The position numbers were made by a program, and so were the translations under genes. Below, piece after piece: positions 5,075 to 10,898 of a DNA stretch of 10,898 bases. The first letter of the stretch is position 1. Each line of letters opens with the position of its first letter. Below the pieces are notes generated by a model, which was given only the letters and a program-made list of their open reading frames with translations, was not told the origin of the DNA and did no database searches. Origin of the DNA: Flavonifractor avistercoris (GTDB taxonomy: Bacteria > Bacillota > Clostridia > Oscillospirales > Oscillospiraceae); the NCBI GenBank assembly GCA_019119085.1, contig DWXT01000152.1, positions 1-10,898 of the forward strand, written 5' to 3'.

Positions 5075-6658
5075 ATGTTGCAAATTCAGAACATGCCCCT
5101 GCCCGTGGAGGGCTTCCCCGCCCAGCTGGAAAAGCGGGCGGCCAAGCTGCTGGGCATCCGCCCGGAGCAGCTCCAGTCCCTGGAGCTGGTGCGGCTGTCC
5201 ATCGACGCCCGGAAGAAGAGCGACGTCCACTACGTCTGCACCGTCCGGGCCGTGGTGGAGGGAGAGGAAAAGCTGCTGGCCCGCTGCCGGGATAGGCGGG
5301 TGAGCCCCTGCCTGCCGCCCCGGCCCTATGTGTTCCCGGCGGTGGGGCGGCGCTCCACCCTGCCGCCGGTGGTGGCGGGGATGGGCCCGGCGGGGTTGTT
5401 CGCCGCCCTGTTCCTGGCCCGGAACGGCCTGCCCCCCATCGTGCTGGAGCGGGGCCGCCCGGTGGAGGAGCGCACGAAGGACGTGGAACAATTCTGGGCC
5501 ACCGGCGTGCTGGATCCCTCCTCCAACGTACAGTTCGGAGAGGGGGGCGCGGGCACCTTCTCCGACGGCAAGCTGACCACCGGCACCCACGACCCCCGCA
5601 TTTCCACCGTGTTCCGCACCCTGGTGGAGGCGGGGGCCCCGGCGGACATCCTCTACCAGCACAAGCCCCACATCGGCACCGACGTGCTGCGGGAGGTGGT
5701 GCGCCGCCTACGGGAGGAGCTGCTCTCCCTGGGCTGCGACGTGCGCTTCGGCCATAAGCTGGCGGGGCTGGACATCCGCAGCGGGGCGCTGGCCGGGCTG
5801 ACCGTGGAGGGCCCCGGCGGGGCCTACCCCCTGCCCTGTGACGCGCTGGTGCTCTCTCCCGGCCACTCCGCCCGGGACACCTTCCAGATGCTGCTGGACG
5901 CCGGGGTGCCCATGGCCCCCAAGCCCTTCGCCATCGGGGTACGCATCGAGCACAGCCAGGCCGCCGTGTCGGAGGCCCAGTTCGGCCCGGCGTGGGAACG
6001 CCTTCCGGCGGCGGACTACAAGCTGGCCTGTCACCTGCCCGGCGGCCGCAGCGCCTTCACCTTCTGCGTGTGCCCCGGCGGGCAGGTGGTGGCCGCCGCC
6101 TCGGAGGAGGGCCGGCTGGTGACCAACGGCATGAGCCTGCGCGCCCGGGACGGAGCCAACATCAACGGCGGCTTTCTGGTGGGGGTGGAGCCCGCCGACT
6201 TCGGCTCCGCGCACCCCCTGGCCGGGGTGGAGTTCCAGCGCCGGTGGGAGGAGGCCGCCTTCGCCCTGGGGGGCGGCGGCTTCCGGGCGCCCGCCCAGAC
6301 TGTGGGCGACTTCCTGGCGGGACGGCCCTCCAAGTCCCTGGGGGATGTGGCGCCCACCTACCGGCCCGGCGTCACCCCTGCATCCCTGGATCTCTGCCTG
6401 CCGGATTACGTGGCCGACACTCTGCGGGGCGCCCTGCCCCTCTTTGACAGGAAGCTCCGTGGGTTCGCTCACCCCGGCGCCCTTCTCACCGGCGTGGAGA
6501 CCCGCTCCTCCTCTCCGGTACGCATCCTCCGGGGGGAGGACTGCCAGTCCCCCGTCCGTGGCCTCTACCCCTGCGGCGAGGGGGCGGGATACGCGGGCGG
6601 GATTACTTCTGCCGCCGTGGACGGTATTCGTGTGGCCGAGGCCGTGGCCGCCGGATAG
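5075..6658 (+). CDS. FAD-dependent oxidoreductase of the COG2509 type
   Basis: A 527-residue protein. Residues 1-90 form a small N-terminal domain (LVRLSIDARKKSDVHYVCTV) found in this family. An FAD-binding dinucleotide motif follows at 100-108 (VAGMGPAGL), with the acidic end of the second strand in VLERG (123-127). Family blocks FGEGGAGTFSDGKLTTG (154-170), LSPGHSARDTF (260-270) and the C-terminal GEGAGYAGGITSAAVDG are all present. The protein is probably cytosolic and no substrate is known for the family. ATG 5075 is supported by CGGAGG 8 nt before it. Codons ending in T become noticeably more common from about 6375 onward, unlike the very GC-rich body, so the 3' third may have a separate origin. 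The last ~75 nt are duplicated downstream. Family membership is sure, reaction unknown. Confidence 0.92.
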   Translation: MLQIQNMPLPVEGFPAQLEKRAAKLLGIRPEQLQSLELVRLSIDARKKSDVHYVCTVRAVVEGEEKLLARCRDRRVSPCLPPRPYVFPAVGRRSTLPPVVAGMGPAGLFAALFLARNGLPPIVLERGRPVEERTKDVEQFWATGVLDPSSNVQFGEGGAGTFSDGKLTTGTHDPRISTVFRTLVEAGAPADILYQHKPHIGTDVLREVVRRLREELLSLGCDVRFGHKLAGLDIRSGALAGLTVEGPGGAYPLPCDALVLSPGHSARDTFQMLLDAGVPMAPKPFAIGVRIEHSQAAVSEAQFGPAWERLPAADYKLACHLPGGRSAFTFCVCPGGQVVAAASEEGRLVTNGMSLRARDGANINGGFLVGVEPADFGSAHPLAGVEFQRRWEEAAFALGGGGFRAPAQTVGDFLAGRPSKSLGDVAPTYRPGVTPASLDLCLPDYVADTLRGALPLFDRKLRGFAHPGALLTGVETRSSSPVRILRGEDCQSPVRGLYPCGEGAGYAGGITSAAVDGIRVAEAVAAG

Positions 6659-6814
6659 CCCCCTCGCCGGGGGCCCCGCAAGGCGGGGCGGCGCTTTGCG
6701 CCGTACAAGCGTTTTCGCCTCTGGCGAAAACCTTGGCGCAGGGCGGATTCACTCCGCCCGAGCATGTCAAATCATCCCCAGGGCACCCATTCGGCCCCTG
6801 GCCGAATGGGATCT
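6580..6814 (+). repeat. Repeat unit B1: FAD gene 3' end plus hairpin element
   Basis: Full 235-bp unit with the same plan as the gdhA repeats. It contains the real end of the FAD gene (6580-6658), a leading hairpin with arms GCCCCGC/GCGGGGC, the dispersed core element (6685-6772), and a trailing hairpin with 11-bp arms CCCATTCGGCC and GGCCGAATGGG. Unlike the gdhA unit it has no T-tailed terminator after the stop codon. The next gene tail starts immediately after. Confidence 0.9.
6685..6772 (+). repeat. Dispersed multi-hairpin core element, copy in unit B1
   Basis: An 88-bp copy of the core found after gdhA, here after an unrelated gene. Stems are preserved while loops change: TTT instead of GCAA in the first hairpin, and TCT instead of GGA in the GTTTTCGCC/GGCGAAAAC hairpin. 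The closing CATGTCAAAT is identical. Finding the same core at two loci about 2.2 kb apart shows that it is a dispersed family, not a local duplication. Confidence 0.87.
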
Positions 6815-6940
6815 GGGGGCCGGATATGCCGGAGGTATTACTTCTGCCGCCGTGGACGGTATTCGTGTGGCCGAGGCCGTGGCGGGCGGATAGCCCCCTC
6901 GCCGGGGCCCCGCAGGGCGGGGCGGCGCTTTGCGCTGTAC
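6815..6940 (+). repeat. Repeat unit B2, truncated
   Basis: The second unit carries the FAD gene tail, the leading hairpin and only the first 22 bp of the core (6919-6940, ending GTAC). The rest of the core and the trailing hairpin are missing, as after a deletion. It is joined directly to the 16-nt tail remnant at 6941. Confidence 0.87.
6816..6893 (+). pseudogene. FAD oxidoreductase 3'-terminal fragment, copy 2
   Basis: In the gene's frame this 78-nt fragment encodes the same C-terminus, GAGYAGGITSAAVDGIRVAEAV, then AGG instead of AAG, and a TAG stop. The first seven codons differ from the real gene end at the third position in five cases (GCG/GCC, TAC/TAT, GCG/GCC, GGC/GGA, GGG/GGT), all silent. 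From ATT ACT TCT onward 47 nt are identical. It has no start or upstream coding sequence. Confidence 0.9.
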
Positions 6941-6956
6941 GCCGGATAGCCCCCTC
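6941..6956 (+). repeat. 16-nt remnant of the FAD gene tail (copy 3)
   Basis: GCCGGATAGCCCCCTC repeats the last two codons, stop codon and following 7 nt of the FAD gene (compare 6650-6665). Unrelated sequence follows. It is probably the surviving end of the original gene or of a third unit. It also has the size and place of an attachment-site core, but no matching partner was found downstream of the integrase. Confidence 0.65.
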
Positions 6957-6977
6957 ATTTTCCTGGAAATCTGTATA

Positions 6978-7021
6978 AAAAGCCCCATTTCAGCACAAAT
7001 TAAGGCTGAAATGGGGCTTTT
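6978..7021 (+). terminator. Bidirectional terminator between the FAD gene repeats and the integrase gene
   Basis: A perfect 17-bp inverted repeat (arms AAAAGCCCCATTTCAGC and GCTGAAATGGGGCTTTT, 10-nt loop) with A and T runs at the stem base, so it can act on both strands. It would end transcription from the FAD gene and insulate the integrase. The remaining stretch 7022-7090 has only a weak candidate extended -10 (TGTGATACT). Confidence 0.85.
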
Positions 7022-7090
7022 CCTCTGTTCGTCCGCGATTTGTTGTGATACTGTGGACTTCCAATTTTGTCGAAAGAGAGGGAAAACAGT

Positions 7091-8224
7091 ATGGCAAGGA
7101 AAAAAATTGAAACCAACATCTCCTATGACGACACGCGGCGCAAGTATTACGTGTGCATGGACTATGGGGTGGACGAGACGGGAAAGCGGGTGAAGAAGTA
7201 CAAGACCTATCCCTCCCTCCTGCTGGCCCGCCGTGCCCTGCGGGACTTCCAGACCGAGCAGGACACCTACCAGACCGTGGCGCCCCGCTCCATGACCCTG
7301 AACCAGTGGCTGGACTACTGGATGGAGGAGGTGATCCAGCCCAACCGGGCGGTGACCACCATCTACGGCTACCGGAAGATCATCGAGAACCACCTGTCCG
7401 AGGCCCTGGGGGACATCCCCATCCAGAAGCTGACCCCCCAGCATCTCCAGCAGTACTACACCATGCTCATGCGGGACAAGGGCCTGACGGCCAACACGGT
7501 GCGGCGGCACCACGACCTGCTCTCCTGCGCCCTCCACGTGGCGGTGCGGCAGGACATCCTCCTCCGCTGCCCCACGGAGCGGGTGGAGCCCCCCCGGATC
7601 ATCCCCAAGGAGGCCCGGTTCTACAGCCCGGCGGAGCTCAAGCGGCTCTTCGGCCTGGTGGAGGGCCACTGGCTGGAGCTGATCGTCAAGCTGGCGGGCA
7701 GCCTGGGCCTGCGGCGGGAGGAGATCTGCGGCCTGCGGTGGAGCAGCGTAGATCTGGAGCTGCGCAAGCTCCACATCAAGGAGGCCCGCACCGCCGCCGG
7801 AGCGGAGATCGTCCAGAAGGAGACCAAGAACCGCTCCTCCAACCGCATCCTCCATCTGAGCGACGAGCTGTGCCGCCTGCTCCGCCGGGAGCGGGCCCGG
7901 CAGGCCGAGCGCAAGCTGGCCCTGGGAGACGCCTGGCCGGACACCGGCATGGTGGCGGTGGACGCCAAGGGCTATCCCTACTCCCCCAACGCGGTGTCCC
8001 TGGCCTTTACCCGGTTCATCCGGGCCAACCACCTGCCCAAGATCACCCTCCACGGCCTGCGGCACACCTTTGCCACCGTGGCCTCCGCCCAGGGCGCGCC
8101 CCTGTTCGACATCGGCAAGGCCCTGGGCCACTCCACCCCCGCCACCACCGGCAAGATCTACACCCACCTGCTGGATCAGAACCACACCGCCACCTTGGAT
8201 CGGGTGGCCAACGCCCTGAAGTAG
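7091..8224 (+). CDS. Tyrosine recombinase / site-specific integrase, orphan
   Basis: A 377-residue integrase of the lambda/Tn916 family. Residues 1-60 form an arm-binding-type domain (KYYVCMDYGVDETGKRVKKYKTYPS). Residues 66-160 are the SAM-like core-binding domain (LNQWLDYWMEEV). The catalytic domain runs from about 178. All active-site residues are visible: R208 in GLRREE, the beta-hairpin lysine near K246 (KETKNRSS), H321 and R324 in HGLRHTFAT, H347 in LGHST and the nucleophile Y357 in KIYTHL. It looks intact. ATG 7091 has GAGAGGG upstream and was preferred to a TTG 8 codons earlier. No excisionase, relaxase or phage genes flank it: a repeat locus lies upstream and a radical SAM gene converges 7 bp downstream. 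It is therefore a remnant or solo recombinase, possibly linked to the adjacent gene-tail repeats. Confidence 0.93.
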   Translation: MARKKIETNISYDDTRRKYYVCMDYGVDETGKRVKKYKTYPSLLLARRALRDFQTEQDTYQTVAPRSMTLNQWLDYWMEEVIQPNRAVTTIYGYRKIIENHLSEALGDIPIQKLTPQHLQQYYTMLMRDKGLTANTVRRHHDLLSCALHVAVRQDILLRCPTERVEPPRIIPKEARFYSPAELKRLFGLVEGHWLELIVKLAGSLGLRREEICGLRWSSVDLELRKLHIKEARTAAGAEIVQKETKNRSSNRILHLSDELCRLLRRERARQAERKLALGDAWPDTGMVAVDAKGYPYSPNAVSLAFTRFIRANHLPKITLHGLRHTFATVASAQGAPLFDIGKALGHSTPATTGKIYTHLLDQNHTATLDRVANALK

Positions 8225-8231
8225 CCGGCAG

Positions 8232-9113
8232 TCAGAAGAAGGACAGCTGCCGGTCGGCGTAGCCGCGCTGGCAGGCGGCGGTGATGTCCTTCATGCGGCA
8301 GAGCAGGCCCAGCTCCCCGCACCGGCGGGAGAATGCCTCCCACAGCTCCCCGGCCCGGGGGCTGGGGCACTCATAGCGGGGGCCGTACTGCCGCTGATAC
8401 CGCTCCGGCAGGCCGGGGAAGTGCCGCTCCAGCGCCCGGTAGTAGTATGCCCGCTGGCTGTCCCGCAGGGTCATGCCGAAGGCCGGGTACACAAACCGGG
8501 CCCCCGCCTCCGCGGCGGCCTCCGCCACCGCCAGCACGTTTTCCGCGCTGTCCTCCAGGAAGGGGAGCACCGGCATGAGCAGGAGCCCGGTAAAGAACCC
8601 CGCCCGGGACAGCTCCTTCACCGCCGCCAGCCGGCGGGCGGGAGAGGGGGCGTTTGGCTCCACCTTGGCTGCCAGAGCCTCGTCCGTGGTGGTGACCGTG
8701 ATTTTGCACAGCACCGGCACATGGGCCTTCATGCACCGGAGCACGTCCATGTCCCGGGTAATGAGGTCGCTCTTGGTGGCGATGGCCGCCCCGAAGCCGT
8801 AGGCGTCCAGCAGCTCCAGGGCGTGGCGGGTGAGCTGGAGCTCCTCCTCAAAGGGGTTGTACGGGTCGCTCATGGAGCCCAGCCCCACGAAGCCAGGGCG
8901 CACCTTCCGCGCCAGCTCGTCCCGCAGCAGGGGCAGGGCGTTCTCCTTGGCCCGCACCCGGCCGAAGTCCCCGATGCGGTAGCAGTCGCTTCGGCTGTCA
9001 CAGTAGATGCAGCCGTGGGGACAGCCCCGGTACAGGTTCACCGTGTGGTCGGTGCCGAACCAGGCCGTGCTCTTGTTTCGGATCAGGATCTGCTTGGCCG
9101 GAATGTAGTCCAT
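8232..9113 (-). CDS. SplB-like radical SAM protein
   Basis: A 293-residue radical SAM enzyme of the COG1533 (spore photoproduct lyase-like) group. The iron-sulfur motif is C31-x3-C35-x2-C38 within YRGCPHGCIYCDSR. Later family blocks are FVGLGSMSDPYNPFE (about 75-89), IATKSDLITRD and TVTTTDEALAAKVEPNAPSP. It lacks the extra N-terminal part of true spore photoproduct lyases, so DNA repair is not implied and the substrate is unknown. ATG 9113 has GGAGGGG 2-4 nt before it, close but workable. The gene converges on the integrase with a 7-bp gap. Upstream lies gtrA, separated by a hairpin terminator whose T run touches this gene's ribosome binding site; no separate promoter is evident, so expression may depend on read-through. 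Confidence 0.9.
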   Translation of the reverse strand: MDYIPAKQILIRNKSTAWFGTDHTVNLYRGCPHGCIYCDSRSDCYRIGDFGRVRAKENALPLLRDELARKVRPGFVGLGSMSDPYNPFEEELQLTRHALELLDAYGFGAAIATKSDLITRDMDVLRCMKAHVPVLCKITVTTTDEALAAKVEPNAPSPARRLAAVKELSRAGFFTGLLLMPVLPFLEDSAENVLAVAEAAAEAGARFVYPAFGMTLRDSQRAYYYRALERHFPGLPERYQRQYGPRYECPSPRAGELWEAFSRRCGELGLLCRMKDITAACQRGYADRQLSFF

Positions 9114-9131
9114 AACCCCTCCAAAAACCAG

Positions 9132-9172
9132 ATACGGCCCTCCCGCCCGCTTCCGGGTTGGGAGGGCCGTGT
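9132..9172 (-). terminator. Hairpin terminator between gtrA and the radical SAM gene
   Basis: An 11-bp inverted repeat (arms ACGGCCCTCCC and GGGAGGGCCGT) can be extended by an A-T and a G-T pair, with an inner CCCG/CGGG stem. On the minus strand five T residues follow 4 nt after the stem (9127-9123), directly ahead of the GGAGGGG of the next gene. It would end or attenuate the glycosyltransferase/gtrA transcript. Confidence 0.7.
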
Positions 9173-9215
9173 GTTGTTGTTTACGGGGACGCGCGGCGGG
9201 GGCAGGCCCCTCGCC

Positions 9216-9620
9216 CTACGCCTTCTTCTGGAACGCGAAGAACCGCTGGCCGAAGTAGTTGAGAATGGTATACAGGGCCATGCCGCCCAGCTTGGTAAGC
9301 CGCTCCTGCCACAGGGGGGAGATGGCCGTGCGGCCCAGCACCCACTCCGCGATGGGCTGGGCCAGGGCGTAGGCCACCACGTAGCACACCGCCACATTGA
9401 TGGCAAATTTCACCGCCGAGCGGAGGAAGGTCTCCTCACTCCGGAAGGTGAAGTGCCGGTTGAGGAAAAAGCTCATCACCGCGCCGGCCACATAGGCGAT
9501 GGCGGTGGAGGGCCAGTAGCCCAGCCCCTCCAGCAGGAACATGAGCACCATGGACAGCAGGGTGTTGCCCACCCCCACCAGCAGGAACTTGGGGATGCTC
9601 TTGTCAATCAGCTTCGCCAT
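9216..9620 (-). CDS. GtrA family membrane protein (putative polyprenyl-phosphate sugar flippase)
   Basis: A 134-residue, very hydrophobic protein with four predicted membrane helices (about 10-30, 36-54, 68-90 and 108-126) and the usual GtrA signatures: KFLLVGVGNTLLSMV near the start, GAVMSFFLNRHFTF between helices 2 and 3, and LNYFGQRFFAF at the C-terminus. GtrA proteins are thought to move a lipid-linked sugar across the cytoplasmic membrane for transfer to surface glycans. The start overlaps the glycosyltransferase stop by 17 nt, and GGAGG lies 9 nt upstream, so the two are translated from one mRNA. The partner pairing supports a joint role; the sugar is unknown. Confidence 0.9.
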   Translation of the reverse strand: MAKLIDKSIPKFLLVGVGNTLLSMVLMFLLEGLGYWPSTAIAYVAGAVMSFFLNRHFTFRSEETFLRSAVKFAINVAVCYVVAYALAQPIAEWVLGRTAISPLWQERLTKLGGMALYTILNYFGQRFFAFQKKA

Positions 9621-10572
9621 CGTCCGTGTCCTCCAGTACCTCCCGGATCAGGAAGCGGGGCCGCCCCTTGGTCTCCAGGTAGATCTTGCCGATATACTCG
9701 CCGATCACGCCCAGAGACAGGAGGATCAGCCCGCCGATGGCCCACACCGAGCAGATCACGCTGGCCCAGCCGATGATGGTGTCCCCGGTTGCCCAGCGGA
9801 CGACGGAGTAGATCAGCATCAGGATGCTCACCAGGAAGATCAGGAAGCCCAGCATGGTGATGTACCGGATGGGCTTGGTGGACAGGGAGGTGATGCCCTC
9901 CATGGCGAAGGAGAGCATCTTTTTCAGGGGGTACTTGCTCTCGCCGGCAAACCGCTCCCCCCGCTCGTAGGCCACCGCGCCGGTGGTGTAGCCGATCATG
10001 GGCACGATGCCCCGGAGGAACAGGTTGACCTCCTTGAACTGGGACAGGCCCTCCAGGGCCCGCTTGGACATGAGGCGGTAGTCGGCGTGGTTGAACACCG
10101 TCTCCGCCCCCATGAAGTTCATCAGGCGGTAAAAGGCCTCGGCGGTAAAGCGCTTGAAGAAGGTGTCCTTCTGCCGGGAGGAGCGCACGCCGTAGACGAT
10201 GTCGCAGCCGCCGTAGTACTGCTCCACCATGGCGTCCACCGCGTCGATGTCGTCCTGGAGGTCGGCGTCCATGGAGATAGCCATGTCGCACCGCTCCTTG
10301 GCGGTCATCAGGCCCGCCAGCAGGGCGTTCTGGTGGCCCCGGTTGCGGCTCAGGTTCACGCCGCTGAACAGGGGGCACTCCCCATGGAGCTTTTCGATGA
10401 TGCTCCAGGTGCTGTCCCTGGAGCCGTCGTTGACAAAGAGCACCCGGCTCTTCTCCGAGATCTTTTCCGATGCAGTCAGGGATTCCAGCTTGGCCCGCAG
10501 ACGCCTGGCGGTCTCGGGCAGCACCGCCTCCTCATTGTAGCAGGGGACGACAATGTAGAGAATGTCTGCCAT
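9604..10572 (-). CDS. GT2 glycosyltransferase, GtrB / polyprenyl-phosphate glycosyltransferase type
   Basis: A 322-residue membrane-attached glycosyltransferase. The catalytic GT-A domain (1-230) has IVVPCYNEEAVL (7-18), FVNDGSRD (46-53), SRNRGHQNALLAG (75-87) and the metal-binding DxD in MDADLQDD (101-108). Two membrane helices follow (about 235-257 and 267-291), then a short charged tail with the family-typical IGEYIGKIYLETKGRPRFLI. Enzymes of this kind load a sugar from a nucleotide donor onto undecaprenyl phosphate. ATG 10572 was preferred to a TTG three codons upstream because AGGAAG is 9 nt before the ATG but too close to the TTG. It overlaps gtrA downstream. The gene for the enzyme that uses the lipid-linked sugar is not in the window. 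Confidence 0.92.
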   Translation of the reverse strand: MADILYIVVPCYNEEAVLPETARRLRAKLESLTASEKISEKSRVLFVNDGSRDSTWSIIEKLHGECPLFSGVNLSRNRGHQNALLAGLMTAKERCDMAISMDADLQDDIDAVDAMVEQYYGGCDIVYGVRSSRQKDTFFKRFTAEAFYRLMNFMGAETVFNHADYRLMSKRALEGLSQFKEVNLFLRGIVPMIGYTTGAVAYERGERFAGESKYPLKKMLSFAMEGITSLSTKPIRYITMLGFLIFLVSILMLIYSVVRWATGDTIIGWASVICSVWAIGGLILLSLGVIGEYIGKIYLETKGRPRFLIREVLEDTDDGEAD

Positions 10573-10634
10573 CTGTTTCAACTTCCTTGCCTTTGATTTG
10601 CTGGGTTTATCATACCCGCTTTGTCAGCAAAAAG

Positions 10635-10841
10635 CTACCCGGTTTCCTCATCCTCTTTTCCAAACAGGGAGATGTCCAGGATCTCGCAGATCTTCATCAG
10701 GGTGGGCAGCGTGGGATTCCGTACGCCGGTCTCAATCTGGTTCATATAGGGCTGGGAGATCCCCACCAGCTTGGCCAGCTGATTCTGGCTGATACCCTTT
10801 TCCTGCCGTTTCTGACGGATCAAAGCCTTGTAGTCTCTCAA
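10635..10841 (-). CDS. Small XRE-family helix-turn-helix regulator
   Basis: A 68-residue protein that is essentially one Cro/C1-type DNA-binding domain: IRQKRQEKGISQNQLAKLVGISQPYMNQIETGVRNPTL covers helices 1-4, with the recognition helix around SQPYMNQIE. The C-terminus is a short acidic tail. I chose the TTG at 10841, because AGAGG (10850-10854) sits 8 nt before it, whereas the GTG at 10850 would overlap that ribosome binding site. It lies 62 bp upstream of the glycosyltransferase gene in the same direction with no terminator between, so it may control or be co-transcribed with the surface-sugar genes. A strong promoter with a candidate operator lies just upstream, suggesting self-repression. 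Confidence 0.85.
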   Translation of the reverse strand: MRDYKALIRQKRQEKGISQNQLAKLVGISQPYMNQIETGVRNPTLPTLMKICEILDISLFGKEDEETG

Positions 10842-10859
10842 ACGTCCCACCTCTTTTTT

Positions 10860-10888
10860 ATTATATAGCGTACAGCAATACGTGTAAA
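10860..10888 (-). promoter_or_regulatory. Sigma-A promoter of the XRE regulator gene
   Basis: On the minus strand, TTTACA (10888-10883), a 17-bp spacer and a perfect TATAAT (10865-10860). The leader would be short, ending in the AGAGG ribosome binding site. It may also serve the glycosyltransferase and gtrA genes. Confidence 0.85.
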
Positions 10889-10896
10889 TTATTGCT
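10874..10896. promoter_or_regulatory. Candidate operator overlapping the XRE promoter
   Basis: A 7-bp inverted repeat, AGCAATA (10874-10880) and TATTGCT (10890-10896), with a 9-bp spacer straddles the -35 element. Half-sites about one and a half helical turns apart suit a small dimeric XRE repressor. This is inference from position and symmetry only. Confidence 0.45.
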
Positions 10897-10898
10897 TT

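Noticed and set aside
4279..6956. Diversity-generating retroelement (template and variable repeats at gene 3' ends)
   Set aside because: No reverse transcriptase is present, the differences between tail copies are not limited to adenines, and they are mostly silent, the opposite of diversification.
6767..8185. A 472-codon antisense open frame across the integrase gene
   Set aside because: Composition is typical of the complement of a GC-rich gene, and it has no recognisable domain. The integrase on the plus strand has a full catalytic set.
8225..8253. Inverted repeat CCGGCAG/CTGCCGG at the meeting point of the integrase and radical SAM genes as a shared terminator
   Set aside because: Stem of only 7 bp with a 15-nt loop, lying partly inside the radical SAM coding end, and no T run on either side.
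8421..9776. Long plus-strand open frame across the radical SAM, gtrA and glycosyltransferase genes
   Set aside because: It spans three well-supported minus-strand genes and a terminator; it is an antisense shadow.
10583..10634. Separate promoter for the glycosyltransferase gene (TATGAT near its start)
   Set aside because: The -10-like hexamer has no acceptable -35 at 16-18 bp and no extended -10, so co-transcription from the XRE promoter is at least as likely.

Overview
The window looks like chromosomal DNA from a GC-rich, low-redundancy Firmicute, most likely a gut Oscillospiraceae-type Clostridium (Flavonifractor / Lawsonibacter / Oscillibacter group). This is inferred from very GC-rich codon use, AGGAGG-type ribosome binding sites, near-consensus sigma-A promoters, an ECF sigma factor paired with a Sigma_reg_N/Sigma_reg_C anti-sigma factor, a clostridial NADP-type glutamate dehydrogenase and a COG2509 FAD protein. 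No species name can be fixed from sequence alone.

Layout. Left block (45-2735, minus strand): an ECF sigma factor with a candidate self-recognised promoter and a translationally coupled membrane anti-sigma factor. Behind them lies a cytidylate-kinase-like P-loop gene with its own near-perfect promoter, a small tautomerase gene 4 bp downstream of it, and a strong terminator. Centre (2832-6658, plus strand): gdhA, transcribed divergently from the sigma factor, then a large FAD-dependent oxidoreductase with an extended -10 promoter. Right block: a lone tyrosine recombinase (plus strand, 7091-8224) converges on a minus-strand set made of a small XRE repressor, a GT2 glycosyltransferase overlapping a GtrA flippase-like gene, and a SplB-like radical SAM gene behind a hairpin terminator.

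The most unusual content is in the two longest gene-free stretches, 4316-5074 and 6659-7090. Downstream of gdhA, the last 37 nt of the gene plus its terminator and a multi-hairpin element recur with an exact 253-bp period (two full units and a truncated third). Downstream of the FAD gene, the last ~75 nt of that gene plus the same kind of element recur with a 235-bp period (one full unit, one truncated unit and a 16-nt remnant). The two loci share an ~89-bp core of three or four hairpins in which stems are kept while loops and some stem pairs vary. The duplicated gene tails keep the encoded C-termini almost unchanged while differing at synonymous sites. So an element family seems to sit at gene 3' ends together with a spare copy of the host gene's own C-terminal coding sequence. 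This resembles, in miniature, integrative elements that restore the 3' end of their target gene. An orphan tyrosine recombinase lies directly next to one of the loci, but a functional link is only a hypothesis.

Working together: the sigma/anti-sigma pair is probably an envelope-stress or signal-responsive switch, GT2 plus GtrA would build and flip a polyprenyl-phosphate sugar for surface decoration, and gdhA assimilates ammonium. The remaining genes have no pathway link that the sequence shows.
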